Under the pieces are notes generated by a model, which was given only the letters and a program-made list of their open reading frames with translations, had not been told where the DNA came from and made no database searches. Positions 8,283 through 16,272 of a stretch of DNA of 60,871 nucleotides are shown piece after piece. The position numbers were made by a program, and so were the translations under genes. Numbering within the stretch: the first letter of the stretch is position 1; each line of letters starts with the position of its first letter. Origin of the DNA: Nanoperiomorbus sp963544155 (GTDB lineage Bacteria > Patescibacteriota > Saccharimonadia > Saccharimonadales > Saccharimonadaceae); contig CAUUDW010000006.1 of NCBI GenBank assembly GCA_963544155.1, positions 1-60,871 on the forward strand. Reading direction: 5' to 3'.

Positions 8283-10637
8283 ATGCTGAAGTCGGTGCAG
8301 AAGAGGGATGGCCGGATCGTCAGTTTTAATCAAGCGAATATCGCTACGGCTATCGCCAAGGCGGGAGCAGCTACCAAGGAGTTTAGCAGTAAGGAAGCAA
8401 CTAAGCTGGCGGGCAAGGTGACGGACAAACTAAGTCAGGAGTATGACGGGACGATCCCGACGGTGGAGCAGATTCAGGACGAGGTGGAAGATATCTTGAT
8501 GAACTCCAGCTACAAGACGACGGCTAAGGCATATATTGTCTATCGGGACGAACGGTCTAAAGTGCGCGGTTCAAAGTCTCGGCTGATGTCGCAATTTGAT
8601 ATCATTACCGGCTCACTAGCAAAGGACTCCAGCGATCTCAAGCGTTCTAATGCTAACGTCAATGGTGATACTGCTATGGGTAAGATGCTTCAGTATGGTG
8701 AGGAAGGGTCGAAAGAGTACGCTAAGACTTTCCTGCTCCGACCGGAGCATGCCCGAGCTCACGACGATGGCGATATCCATATCCACGACCTTGACTTCTA
8801 TGCCACCGGGACGCTGACTTGCTGCCAGACCGACCCGCTGAAATTATTCGCTGATGGCGGCTTCTCGACGGGGCATGGCTTCTTAAGGACGCCTAATAGT
8901 ATCGGTAGTTATGCCGCCTTGACGGCGATCATCTTGCAGTCAAATCAGAATGAGCAGCACGGCGGGCAAGCTATCCCCAATTTCGACTGGGCGATGGCGC
9001 CGGGTGTCAATAAGACTTATCGTAAAGCCGTTCAGTCAAATGTTGAGCATTACAATGACTTTACCGGTAAAAAAATCAAGCTTGACCCGGCTAAGCTGGA
9101 GAAGCTGACCTATACCGAGCGGATCAAAGGTATCCCGGCTAAGATCTTTGACTTCGCTATCAAGGAGACCAAGCGCCAGACTTATCAGGCGATGGAAGGC
9201 TTGGTGCATAATCTAAATACGATGCATTCTCGAGCAGGTGCTCAGGTGCCCTTCACCAGCCTTAACTTTGGCACTGACACTTCTCCCGAGGGGCATCTGG
9301 CCAGTGAGCAGTTCCTGCTGGCAACCGAGGCGGGGCTGGGTCATGGCGAGACACCGATCTTTCCGATCAGCATCTTCAAGGTGAAGGAAGGCGTGAATTA
9401 CAACCCGGAGGATCCTAACTACGATCTATTCAAGCTGGCGATGCGAGTCTCGAGCAAGCGACTCTTCCCTAACTTCGTCTTCATTGATGCGCCGTTTAAC
9501 TTAAAGTATTACAAGCCGGGTGATTATAAATCTGAGATCGCTACCATGGGCTGTCGCACCAGGGTCTATGAGTCGATCTTTCCCGAGTCGAACGGTACTA
9601 CGATCGGGCGAGGCAACTTATCCTTTACCAGTATCAATCTACCGCGATTGGGTATCAAGCACGGTATCTGCCTGGGCAAACGCAGTAAGCCGGACTGGAA
9701 GGGATTTTATAAAGAGCTGGATGACCTGATGGATCTGGTAGCCGATCAGCTATATCAGCGCTATAAGTTTCAGTCCAATATGCTGGTGCGCAACTTTCCC
9801 TTCCTGATGGGGCAAGGCAACTGGCTTGGTAGCGAGAAGCTTGGTCCGGATGATCGACTGGAAGCGGTCACTAAGCATGGCACTCTCTCGATCGGTTTTA
9901 TCGGGCTGGCTGAGGCACTGGTGGCGATGACCGGTCATCATCACGGTGAGTCGGATGAGATACAGGCTAAAGGGCTGGAAATCATCGGTCACATGCGTCA
10001 GCGAGCTGACTATTATAAGGATGAGAAGTACCATCTGAATTATGGCATCCTGGGTACGCCGGCTGAGGGATTGTCGGGTCGTTTCACTCGGATAGATCGT
10101 CAGCATTTCGGCAAGATCAAAGGCGTGACCGATCGGGAGTTCTATACTAATTCCTTCCATGTGCCGGTTTACTATCAGATAGGAGCCTTTAATAAGATTG
10201 ACAAGGAAGCACCCTACCATAAGCTGTGCAATGCTGGTCATATCACTTATATTGAGTTGGACGGCGATCCCAGTCAGAATATTGAAGCTTTCGAGACGGT
10301 TATTCGTCACATGAAAGAATCGGGTATTGGCTATGGCTCGGTCAATCATCCGGTTGATCGTGATCCGGTCTGCGGCTTCACTGGCATCATCTATGACGAC
10401 GTCTGTCCCAGTTGCGGTCGTCACGAAGCGGACGGTCCTAGCTTTGAACGGTTGCGTCGGATCACCGGTTATCTGGTCGGCTCACTGGATCGCTGGAATG
10501 ATGCGAAGCAGGCTGAGGAAAAGGCTCGGGTCAAGCATGGGGTGACGGTCAATAAAAATGGTGTCTATACTACCGAGCAAAAAGCCGAGCGGGAGCTCCA
10601 GAAAGCTAATCAAGCCAAGATGATGGCTAAGGTCTGA
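8283..10637 (+). CDS. nrdD: Anaerobic ribonucleoside-triphosphate reductase
   Basis: The 784-residue class III reductase makes dNTPs using a glycyl radical. An ATP-cone regulatory domain occupies about residues 1-95 (KRDGRIVSFN...). The catalytic barrel includes DDGDIHIHDLDF, the TCCQTDP segment and MGCRTRVYES. The C-terminal radical loop is RRITGYL with the radical glycine at about G729. The zinc-binding region before it reads DPVCG then CPSCGR: the first CxxC pair appears as DxxC, so one usual cysteine ligand is aspartate. AAGGAGG is 5 bases before the ATG. NrdG follows one base after the stop. The regulation is probably by NrdR. Confidence 0.95.
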   Translation: MLKSVQKRDGRIVSFNQANIATAIAKAGAATKEFSSKEATKLAGKVTDKLSQEYDGTIPTVEQIQDEVEDILMNSSYKTTAKAYIVYRDERSKVRGSKSRLMSQFDIITGSLAKDSSDLKRSNANVNGDTAMGKMLQYGEEGSKEYAKTFLLRPEHARAHDDGDIHIHDLDFYATGTLTCCQTDPLKLFADGGFSTGHGFLRTPNSIGSYAALTAIILQSNQNEQHGGQAIPNFDWAMAPGVNKTYRKAVQSNVEHYNDFTGKKIKLDPAKLEKLTYTERIKGIPAKIFDFAIKETKRQTYQAMEGLVHNLNTMHSRAGAQVPFTSLNFGTDTSPEGHLASEQFLLATEAGLGHGETPIFPISIFKVKEGVNYNPEDPNYDLFKLAMRVSSKRLFPNFVFIDAPFNLKYYKPGDYKSEIATMGCRTRVYESIFPESNGTTIGRGNLSFTSINLPRLGIKHGICLGKRSKPDWKGFYKELDDLMDLVADQLYQRYKFQSNMLVRNFPFLMGQGNWLGSEKLGPDDRLEAVTKHGTLSIGFIGLAEALVAMTGHHHGESDEIQAKGLEIIGHMRQRADYYKDEKYHLNYGILGTPAEGLSGRFTRIDRQHFGKIKGVTDREFYTNSFHVPVYYQIGAFNKIDKEAPYHKLCNAGHITYIELDGDPSQNIEAFETVIRHMKESGIGYGSVNHPVDRDPVCGFTGIIYDDVCPSCGRHEADGPSFERLRRITGYLVGSLDRWNDAKQAEEKARVKHGVTVNKNGVYTTEQKAERELQKANQAKMMAKV

Positions 10638-10638
10638 G

Positions 10639-11151
10639 ATGCAGCTGGCGGATGATGAAATTAGGTTAGCCTCGCCGGTAGCGGGCGATAGTATCGTCGA
10701 TGGACCGGGGCTCAGGGCGGTGGTTTGGTGTCAGGGCTGCTACCGAGCCTGCCCCGGCTGCCACAACCCTGAGACCTGGGATGTCCAGGCCGGTACGGTG
10801 GTCAAGATTGATTGGGTCAAGCAAAAGCTGCGTCAGATGGAGGGGCAGACCGGGCTGACGCTGAGCGGTGGTGAACCGATGCTTCAAGCTAAGGCTTGTA
10901 AGGAGCTGGCCGACTGGGCGCACCGAGAAATGGGCTGGAATGTACTGTCTTTCACCGGTTACCTATATGATGACATCAAAGCGGGGCGAGACTGGTCAAC
11001 CCCCGAGATGTGGGAGCTGGTCAAGTCGATCGATATGTTGATTGATGGTCCGTTCATTTTGGCGGAGCGGGATTTATCGCTTAAGTTTCGAGGCTCTCGT
11101 AATCAGCGTTTACTACACCTCAAAGATGGTGAGATTGTCAAGGTCGAATAG
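10639..11151 (+). CDS. nrdG: Anaerobic ribonucleotide reductase activating protein
   Basis: The 170-residue radical-SAM enzyme installs the glycyl radical on NrdD. The [4Fe-4S] ligands are C34, C38 and C41 in the CxxxCxxC motif, and LTLSGGEPML is the SAM-binding GGE motif. The gene follows nrdD without a gap and must be cotranscribed. Its cluster ties it to the suf operon immediately upstream on the other strand. Length is normal for the family. Confidence 0.94.
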   Translation: MQLADDEIRLASPVAGDSIVDGPGLRAVVWCQGCYRACPGCHNPETWDVQAGTVVKIDWVKQKLRQMEGQTGLTLSGGEPMLQAKACKELADWAHREMGWNVLSFTGYLYDDIKAGRDWSTPEMWELVKSIDMLIDGPFILAERDLSLKFRGSRNQRLLHLKDGEIVKVE

Positions 11152-11161
11152 CTGAGTATGG

Positions 11162-11167
11162 TAGAAT
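11162..11167 (+). promoter_or_regulatory. -10 box of alaS, giving a leaderless mRNA
   Basis: TAGAAT ends 7 bases before the alaS ATG at 11175, so the predicted first transcribed base is the start codon or next to it. There is no Shine-Dalgarno sequence in the gap. The same layout recurs at many genes in the window. Confidence 0.55.
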
Positions 11168-11174
11168 ATCAGCT

Positions 11175-12575
11175 ATGAATGCTGATGAAATCAGGCGACG
11201 ATTCTTAGAGTGCGCCAAAGAACATGGGCACACGGTGATTCCTCGTGCCAAGCTGGTGCCGGAGGACGATCAGACCACCCTATTTACCGGCTCGGGCATG
11301 CAGCCCTTACTCAAGTACCTGCTGGGCGAGCCTCATCCTCTGGGTACCAGGTTAGCCGACAGTCAGACTTGTGTTCGGGCACAAGACATTGATGAGGTAG
11401 GAGATAATCGCCACACCACCTTCTTCGAGATGCTGGGTAATTGGAGCCTGGGGGACTACTTTAAGCGAGACCAGATCACCTGGTTTTTTAACTTCCTGGT
11501 TGACGAAGTCGGTCTGGATCCGCACCGACTATATGTGACTTGCTTCGCCGGTGATCCGGAGAATGGTATTCCTCGGGACGATGAGGCAGCGCAGATCTGG
11601 CAAGAATTGTTCCAGAGTAAAGGGATCGAGGCTAAGCTGGCCGATATTGGCAGTGAGGCGCAGGGTGGTCAGCGAGGCATCAAGCCGGGTGAGCGGATCT
11701 TCTTCTATGATGGTAGCAAGAACTGGTGGAGCCGTAATGGCGGCCCGTCAACTACGCCGATGGGTGATCCCTGTGGTCCGGATAGCGAGGTCTTTTATGC
11801 CTTTAAGCATGTTGACCATGATCCGGCTTATGGTGATAAATGTCACCCTAATTGCGATTGTGGTCACTACATGGAGATTGGTAATCAAGTCTTTACCCAG
11901 TACGTTCGTACTCCGGAGGGCTTCAAGAAGTTGCCGAAGCAGAATGTCGACTTCGGTGGCGGGCTGGAGCGGATTGCGGCGGCGGCGATCGACTCGCCGG
12001 ATGTTTTCCGTACTTCTTTATTCATGCCGATCATTACTAAGCTGGAGCAGCTGAGCGGACGTAAATATGATGAAGAAAAACAAGCGATGCGGGTGATCGC
12101 TGACCACCTGAGAGCAGCTACCTTCTTAGCGGTTGATGGAGTCAAGCCGAGCAACAAGCAACAGGGCTATGTCATGCGCCGGCTAATCAGGCGAGCCATC
12201 CGCTTCGCCCTGGAGTTGGGGGTAGAGCAGAACTTCATGGAGGAGATTGTGCCGGTGGTAGCGGGGATTTACCGAGCGGACTTCCCTGAGGTAGAGGCGG
12301 GTCACGATGAGGTGGTAACGGTACTGGTTAAGGAAGAAAAGGCTTTTCGTCGCACCCTGGCCAAGGGTCTAAGAGAGTTTGACAAGATGTCGGCTAATGG
12401 GTTAACGGGCAGTGAGGTGTTCAAGCTATACGACACATATGGCTTCCCGATTGAACTATCGGTAGAGGAGGCGACTAAGCGCCGGCTCAAGATTGCCGAG
12501 ACCTGGCAAGCCGACTATAATGAGCTTATGAATCGCCAGCGCCAGCTCAGCCAAGCCGCAGGGAGGAAGTTCTGA
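11175..12575 (+). CDS. alaS: Alanyl-tRNA synthetase lacking editing and C-terminal domains
   Basis: The 466-residue protein holds the class II catalytic core (motif 1 region FFEMLGNWSLGDYFK, motif 2 region GPDSEVFY, motif 3 GGGLERIAAA) and the tRNA-recognition helices with VMRRLIRRAIRFALELG. It ends at QRQLSQAAGRKF. Bacterial AlaRS is normally about 870 residues; the editing domain with its HxxxH zinc site and the C-Ala domain are absent, and the next gene is unrelated. The cut is close to that of the E. coli 461-residue fragment, which is known to be active in aminoacylation. It should charge tRNA-Ala but cannot clear Ser or Gly mischarging itself. The frame is clean, so this looks like the natural length. 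Stop and next start overlap (TGATG). Confidence 0.9.
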   Translation: MNADEIRRRFLECAKEHGHTVIPRAKLVPEDDQTTLFTGSGMQPLLKYLLGEPHPLGTRLADSQTCVRAQDIDEVGDNRHTTFFEMLGNWSLGDYFKRDQITWFFNFLVDEVGLDPHRLYVTCFAGDPENGIPRDDEAAQIWQELFQSKGIEAKLADIGSEAQGGQRGIKPGERIFFYDGSKNWWSRNGGPSTTPMGDPCGPDSEVFYAFKHVDHDPAYGDKCHPNCDCGHYMEIGNQVFTQYVRTPEGFKKLPKQNVDFGGGLERIAAAAIDSPDVFRTSLFMPIITKLEQLSGRKYDEEKQAMRVIADHLRAATFLAVDGVKPSNKQQGYVMRRLIRRAIRFALELGVEQNFMEEIVPVVAGIYRADFPEVEAGHDEVVTVLVKEEKAFRRTLAKGLREFDKMSANGLTGSEVFKLYDTYGFPIELSVEEATKRRLKIAETWQADYNELMNRQRQLSQAAGRKF

Positions 12576-13507
12576 TGTCATCTCTGAGAATGCAGTATCA
12601 GATGCCCATCCACGACCTCAATCGTTATCTTGCCGTAGCTAACGGTTACTATACTGTCAGGAAGATTACGAGAGCGCTGGAGACGCAAGCGTCGCAACGA
12701 CATAGTATCCTATCTTGTAAAATACAATATAGTGTCGATTATTATCGGATGATTCTAAACATTGAGTGTTGTAACGTTGACCAAATAAGCTCGGCTATCA
12801 TGTCGGCTATAAGTGGTGGTCAAACGGTTGATAACGAGATGATAAACAAATGCCTTAATCAGCTTCCGGCCAGGTTTGGAGAGCGTATTGAGCTGGCTAA
12901 TGAATATATCCAGGAAAATATGACAAGCTTATGGCGAGTGGGGTGCTTGCCGATCATTGATACTGAGATAATAGAGGATATTTTGCCGGATAGCTTGTCT
13001 TCCGAGGACAATAAGACCTGTGTCAAACGTCGGATGCCTGTACAACGGGGGATCTGGACGATTGATCTGGAGCTAAAACAGATAGATCTGACAGATCGAG
13101 TGCTTTTGCCGATCATAATGACAACGATTGGTGGTCTGATGGATAATATGGCATACTTGCACGGGCTACACTACCTGGGTGGTAAGATTATTAACGGTGA
13201 TAGCGACAACGCATCACTTCGTTACAATTGTTACCACGTTCCATCCATTAGCTGTTCAATCGAAGACTTCCGATCTGAGTTGGAGCAGAAACTGGCGCAA
13301 GAAAGCTTTTATGATGAGGATGTCGACAATCTGATTATGATGATCGAAGAGCAGATTATGTGCTTTGATCCGGTAGACGACTACCTTGAGACGGGCGTGC
13401 TAATTGATCGAAACAAGCTGATGTACCATGTGATGACCAAAGATAATCTAAATGCGACTCTGGCAAAGGTAAAGGTTAGATCTATAAGCAATGGAGGCAT
13501 TGACTAG
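12575..13507 (+). CDS. M16-like protein without zinc motif, first pair, member 1
   Basis: The 310-residue protein has no recognisable catalytic motif, but it is clearly a paralogue of the protein at 15346-16272: MQYQ/LQYQ near the start, DLTDRVLLPI against GLTDRLILPV, FDPVDDYLETGVL against FSPVDVYSSSGVL, and NLNATLAKVKVRSI against NINRTLRRLRLRAI. The C-terminal pattern is shared by all four genes of this cluster, one of which has HxxEH, so an M16 (pitrilysin/MPP-like) fold is inferred. No signal peptide is seen. It begins in the alaS stop codon behind GGGAGGAAG, so it is coupled to alaS, and it overlaps the next gene. It is more AT-rich than its neighbours. Confidence 0.5.
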   Translation: MSSLRMQYQMPIHDLNRYLAVANGYYTVRKITRALETQASQRHSILSCKIQYSVDYYRMILNIECCNVDQISSAIMSAISGGQTVDNEMINKCLNQLPARFGERIELANEYIQENMTSLWRVGCLPIIDTEIIEDILPDSLSSEDNKTCVKRRMPVQRGIWTIDLELKQIDLTDRVLLPIIMTTIGGLMDNMAYLHGLHYLGGKIINGDSDNASLRYNCYHVPSISCSIEDFRSELEQKLAQESFYDEDVDNLIMMIEEQIMCFDPVDDYLETGVLIDRNKLMYHVMTKDNLNATLAKVKVRSISNGGID

Positions 13508-13508
13508 T

Positions 13509-14531
13509 ATGAATGTGACTGACGGGATATCATCAGTAGAGACTCCGAAGAGACTGTTTGTCTTTAATGCCGAACTTGATGGGACGATAGATCTTTCAAT
13601 CGTGGGGATATATCTTTTCTATCTTGCTGATCAACTAAGCAACCATTTATGCACCGAGCGTCACGTTAAGACTATTAGTAGTCTGTGCGGACTACGCTAT
13701 TTAGGCTTTCGACATCGTATGATCGTCCGAGTTAATGTATGCGATGAGATGGTGTATGGGCTAGTACTGCGTTTCCTTACCCAAGGTCTGAAAGTTCCTA
13801 ATGACGAACAGCTAAGACGATGTATAGCCAAGCTTGAAACTGCTTGGAACATCAATTATCTGATCAAGGATGAGAAAAAGTTTTATGAGGCAATAGAGCG
13901 ATTGGCTCACACAAAGTTCTATAATCTAAGCGGTGACGATACTATCTACTATGACAAGCCGATGGGCAAAGGATCCGACATAGAAGCTGACTGGTTAGGT
14001 TTCCAGCCTCCCAGTCGACCGGTCATTCAGTTAGAGCCAAATATAACAATACTCAGACCGACAAGGACGGATTTGATTTTACTGTCTACTTTGACCGGTT
14101 ATGTAGGTGGTGTACTGGCACAGGTTATGAGCGATAAGTATAATGCTTACAAACTAGGTCAGGTTATGATACCGTCTAAAGCAGGATACAAGATGAAGTT
14201 CGGATATTTATTTAAGCAAGAGCAGGATCTGATATACGGTCTGCGGACTGATATAGAACGTATCCTGCGTGACCTGTCTAATAAGGGGGATGTAGCCGAG
14301 CTTGAACAGCTGGTAAGGAGCATTACCTACACTTCGTACCGCTATAACCCGGGAGCCGAATACATTAATTCCGGTCTGGTTGTATCAACTAAGATTTTCT
14401 TAAAGAGGTATATGACGGTCGATAATTTACATAGCGCCATTAGTAGATTACGGTTGAGGGACATAGAGAAGTTCCATTTTGGCGGAAGTCGTCATGGTGA
14501 GCCTGAGCCGGCGAATATCATTATTGGCTAA
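13509..14531 (+). CDS. M16-like protein with degenerate HxxEH, first pair, member 2
   Basis: This 340-residue protein aligns along its length with the HxxEH protein at 16265-17281 (LFVFNAELDGTIDLS against LYFIVKLDSKVIDS, and the shared C-terminal end TVDNLHSAISRLRLRDIE). The metal motif has become GIYLF, so it should be catalytically dead. The start is uncertain: ATG 13491 lacks a ribosome site, whereas ATG 13509 has GGAGG 11 bases before it; I use 13509. With its upstream partner it forms a pair in which neither member has the zinc motif. M16B proteins often work as active/inactive heterodimers. Function unknown. Confidence 0.5.
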   Translation: MNVTDGISSVETPKRLFVFNAELDGTIDLSIVGIYLFYLADQLSNHLCTERHVKTISSLCGLRYLGFRHRMIVRVNVCDEMVYGLVLRFLTQGLKVPNDEQLRRCIAKLETAWNINYLIKDEKKFYEAIERLAHTKFYNLSGDDTIYYDKPMGKGSDIEADWLGFQPPSRPVIQLEPNITILRPTRTDLILLSTLTGYVGGVLAQVMSDKYNAYKLGQVMIPSKAGYKMKFGYLFKQEQDLIYGLRTDIERILRDLSNKGDVAELEQLVRSITYTSYRYNPGAEYINSGLVVSTKIFLKRYMTVDNLHSAISRLRLRDIEKFHFGGSRHGEPEPANIIIG

Positions 14532-14766
14532 GAGTTAAGGTAAGCTTTATCGGTTAAATTCAGCCGGGCTAAGTGGGCGGTATAGCTCAATGATCTTGTT
14601 TCAATAACCTTATTCACTAACCTATCCATGGTAACAACCAGGATAAATGCAACCTGTCTCCATGACGCAAAGATCTGATCTGTAAAAAGAAAAAGAAGCA
14701 AAAAGAAAAACATCCTAGAAAGACAAAAGAGAAAGCTTAAGCTAACAGGCTAAAGTCTTAAATAAT

Positions 14767-14925
14767 TTAAAAATAGTTGTCCAATAACACTGACTTGCGG
14801 TTCATATTAGTAGCTGCCACAATGCCGTCTATTATGGCTGTCTTCCTGCTAATACTAGCCTTACTGTAGGCTACAGCATGAAACCTAATTATCTCTTTCA
14901 TACCCATTCTACTTATTCCTTTCAT
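14767..14925 (-). pseudogene. Relic of a transposase N-terminal domain
   Basis: The minus strand from ATG 14923-14925 to TAA 14767-14769 encodes 52 residues with the pattern AYSKASISRKTAIIDGIV, then TNMNRKSVLL. This resembles the N-terminal helix-turn-helix region of integrase-core transposases with the pattern Y-x2-AS-x-EK-x2-ILDE-x-V-x2-TG-x-NRK-x-AI. The frame stops right after NRKSVLLDNYF, where such proteins would go on for several hundred residues, and nothing of the DDE core is seen nearby. The resemblance is by eye and short. Confidence 0.4.
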
Positions 14926-15066
14926 GATGCAGAACAGGGTAACCGTGGCTTATGGGCTAACGACTAGCAAATGGGTAACCTTATTTATGAGATAATGCGG
15001 GGGCTGTATTGAAGAGAGCATTTGCTATATACTATTTGTAGTCCCGTTAATTAAGTAAGCGGGTAA

Positions 15067-15083
15067 GGGGTGTTTTGCACCCC
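15067..15083 (+). promoter_or_regulatory. Leader hairpin before the small peptide gene
   Basis: GGGGTG and CACCCC form a 6-bp GC-rich stem with loop TTTTG. It ends 9 bases before the GGAGG ribosome site of the peptide gene. There is no T tract after it, so it is not a classical terminator. A possible promoter lies upstream (an extended TGC-TATATA at 15023-15031). It may stabilise the mRNA or control translation. Confidence 0.4.
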
Positions 15084-15102
15084 CGTACATTTGGAGGCTC
15101 AT

Positions 15103-15261
15103 ATGAGCAGAAAAGAACCAAAGGGCAGTCCCAAGTCAAACCAGTCTAAGCAAAAAAGTCTGGAACGTAAAAATGCACAGGCTAATAGACGAAGTAAGCA
15201 TATTGACAAGGGGACGCATGGAACTAACACTGGCCAGAGTGGTCACGAGAGTCGTCGGTAG
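15103..15261 (+). CDS. 52-residue very basic hydrophilic peptide
   Basis: The start ATG 15103 is fixed by GGAGG five bases upstream (15093-15097). The peptide is 52 residues, with no hydrophobic stretch and many Lys, Arg, Ser, Asn and Gln residues. It begins MSRKEPKGSPKSNQ and ends GTNTGQSGHESRR. It is preceded by a GC hairpin and followed by a strong stem-loop at 15293-15331, then by a pair of M16-like genes on the same strand. I do not recognise it. It could be a nucleic-acid-binding small protein or, because it lies beside putative M16-type proteases, a precursor or substrate peptide. The second idea is only inference from position. Confidence 0.55.
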   Translation: MSRKEPKGSPKSNQSKQKSLERKNAQANRRSKHIDKGTHGTNTGQSGHESRR

Positions 15262-15292
15262 TGTCAAATAGATAGGGAGGCTAGGTTCTTTT

Positions 15293-15331
15293 GGCGAGGT
15301 TGTTACCGGTTGCATTGTGGTCAACCTCGCC
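15293..15331 (+). terminator. Stem-loop between peptide gene and M16-like pair
   Basis: A perfect 10-bp inverted repeat GGCGAGGTTG/CAACCTCGCC has a 19-base loop and is followed by TTATTC, a weak T-rich end. It lies 31 bases after the peptide stop and 14 bases before the next start codon. It could act as a partial terminator that makes peptide mRNA more abundant than protease mRNA, or as a processing site. Confidence 0.5.
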
Positions 15332-15345
15332 TTATTCAAGGTATT

Positions 15346-16272
15346 ATGGTTCATTATTTGCAGTATCAGCTAGCCACACCGGGGTTGGATTATCGTCTGG
15401 GGGCGGTCAATAGTATCTGTGTGACGACGAAGATTGTAGGCGGTCTGGCGGAAGCGGGTTTTCCTTATGGCAGTAGCGTTTGTTGGATCAGGCGAATGGC
15501 TTTTCAGCAGAGGCTAATTCTATATGTTGAGTGTATTTCGAAGCACGTGGCTGAGACTATTGATCAGATCGTACAGTCACGCCACGTCCTTTCTGAAGCA
15601 CAACTTGATAGCTGCCTGACTCAGGCGGAAGCGATGCTAGGGGAGACTATTTACCTAGATAAAGTTCGCTTTTATCAGGTTATGGCTGAGCTATTGAGCC
15701 GAGGGATGACTTCTCTGCCGAATGATCCGGGGGTGATAGCTGACCCGGCACTTGACCGGTCTTTTCGCTATGACTGGATTAGCTCTCGTCGTGACTATCG
15801 GTCTTTCCGACTTCAGATGATCTACCTCCGGGTTGTTCAGCCTGGCTTGACTGATCGTCTCATCCTGCCGGTCGTTCGGATGATGATCAACGATCAGCTG
15901 GACCGGCTGACTCGATCCTTTGGTGCCAATTATAACTATAACTCAGTAATGGACTATGGCGATGACTACCTAGCTCTGCACTACCGATATCTGACAAGAT
16001 ACCAGCTTAGCCGTCGTCAATTCCGGCATCGACTAGAGCAACTGCTGAGCCAGTTAACGGTTAGCGAGCGAGACTGTGACTTCTTTCGTAGATCAATTCA
16101 AGTCGGCATGCGTTACTTTAGCCCGGTGGATGTTTACTCTAGTAGCGGGGTGCTGGCCGGGGCGGATGATTTGGTGAAGAATATCAACGTCGAGAATATA
16201 AATCGGACTCTACGACGACTTAGGCTTCGGGCGATTGATTACTTAGAGGCAACTGAGGCTGACTATGCTTGA
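15346..16272 (+). CDS. M16-like protein without zinc motif, second pair, member 1
   Basis: The 308-residue protein is a paralogue of 12575-13507. I choose ATG 15346 (MVHYLQYQLATPG) because it aligns with the start of that paralogue (MSSLRMQYQMPIH) and follows AAGG; an upstream ATG at 15310 lies inside the hairpin. There is no HxxEH. The middle part (GLTDRLILPVVRMMINDQLDRL, 22 residues long, here only named by position about 165-187) and the tail NRTLRRLRLRAIDYL carry the family pattern. It overlaps the following HxxEH gene by 8 bases, so the two are made together and probably form a heterodimer. Cellular location is probably cytosolic, since no signal peptide is visible. Confidence 0.55.
   Translation: MVHYLQYQLATPGLDYRLGAVNSICVTTKIVGGLAEAGFPYGSSVCWIRRMAFQQRLILYVECISKHVAETIDQIVQSRHVLSEAQLDSCLTQAEAMLGETIYLDKVRFYQVMAELLSRGMTSLPNDPGVIADPALDRSFRYDWISSRRDYRSFRLQMIYLRVVQPGLTDRLILPVVRMMINDQLDRLTRSFGANYNYNSVMDYGDDYLALHYRYLTRYQLSRRQFRHRLEQLLSQLTVSERDCDFFRRSIQVGMRYFSPVDVYSSSGVLAGADDLVKNINVENINRTLRRLRLRAIDYLEATEADYA

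Larger units (their letters stand above)
14532..15102. other. AT-rich gap between the two M16-like pairs
   Basis: No intact gene of normal size is visible. The gap holds a short minus-strand reading frame that resembles a transposase N-terminus (14767-14925) and, at its right end, the leader of a 52-residue peptide gene. The composition, rich in A and T, differs from the flanking genes and fits past insertion of a mobile element. Confidence 0.4.

Noticed and set aside
9750..10424. 224-codon minus-strand frame inside nrdD
   Set aside because: It is a shadow of nrdD in another frame, with no promoter or ribosome site and no family resemblance.
14528..14713. Minus-strand frame of 61 codons after the first M16-like pair
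   Set aside because: It has a low-complexity Phe/Leu start, no ribosome site and no resemblance to known proteins; the transposase-like frame further on is better supported.
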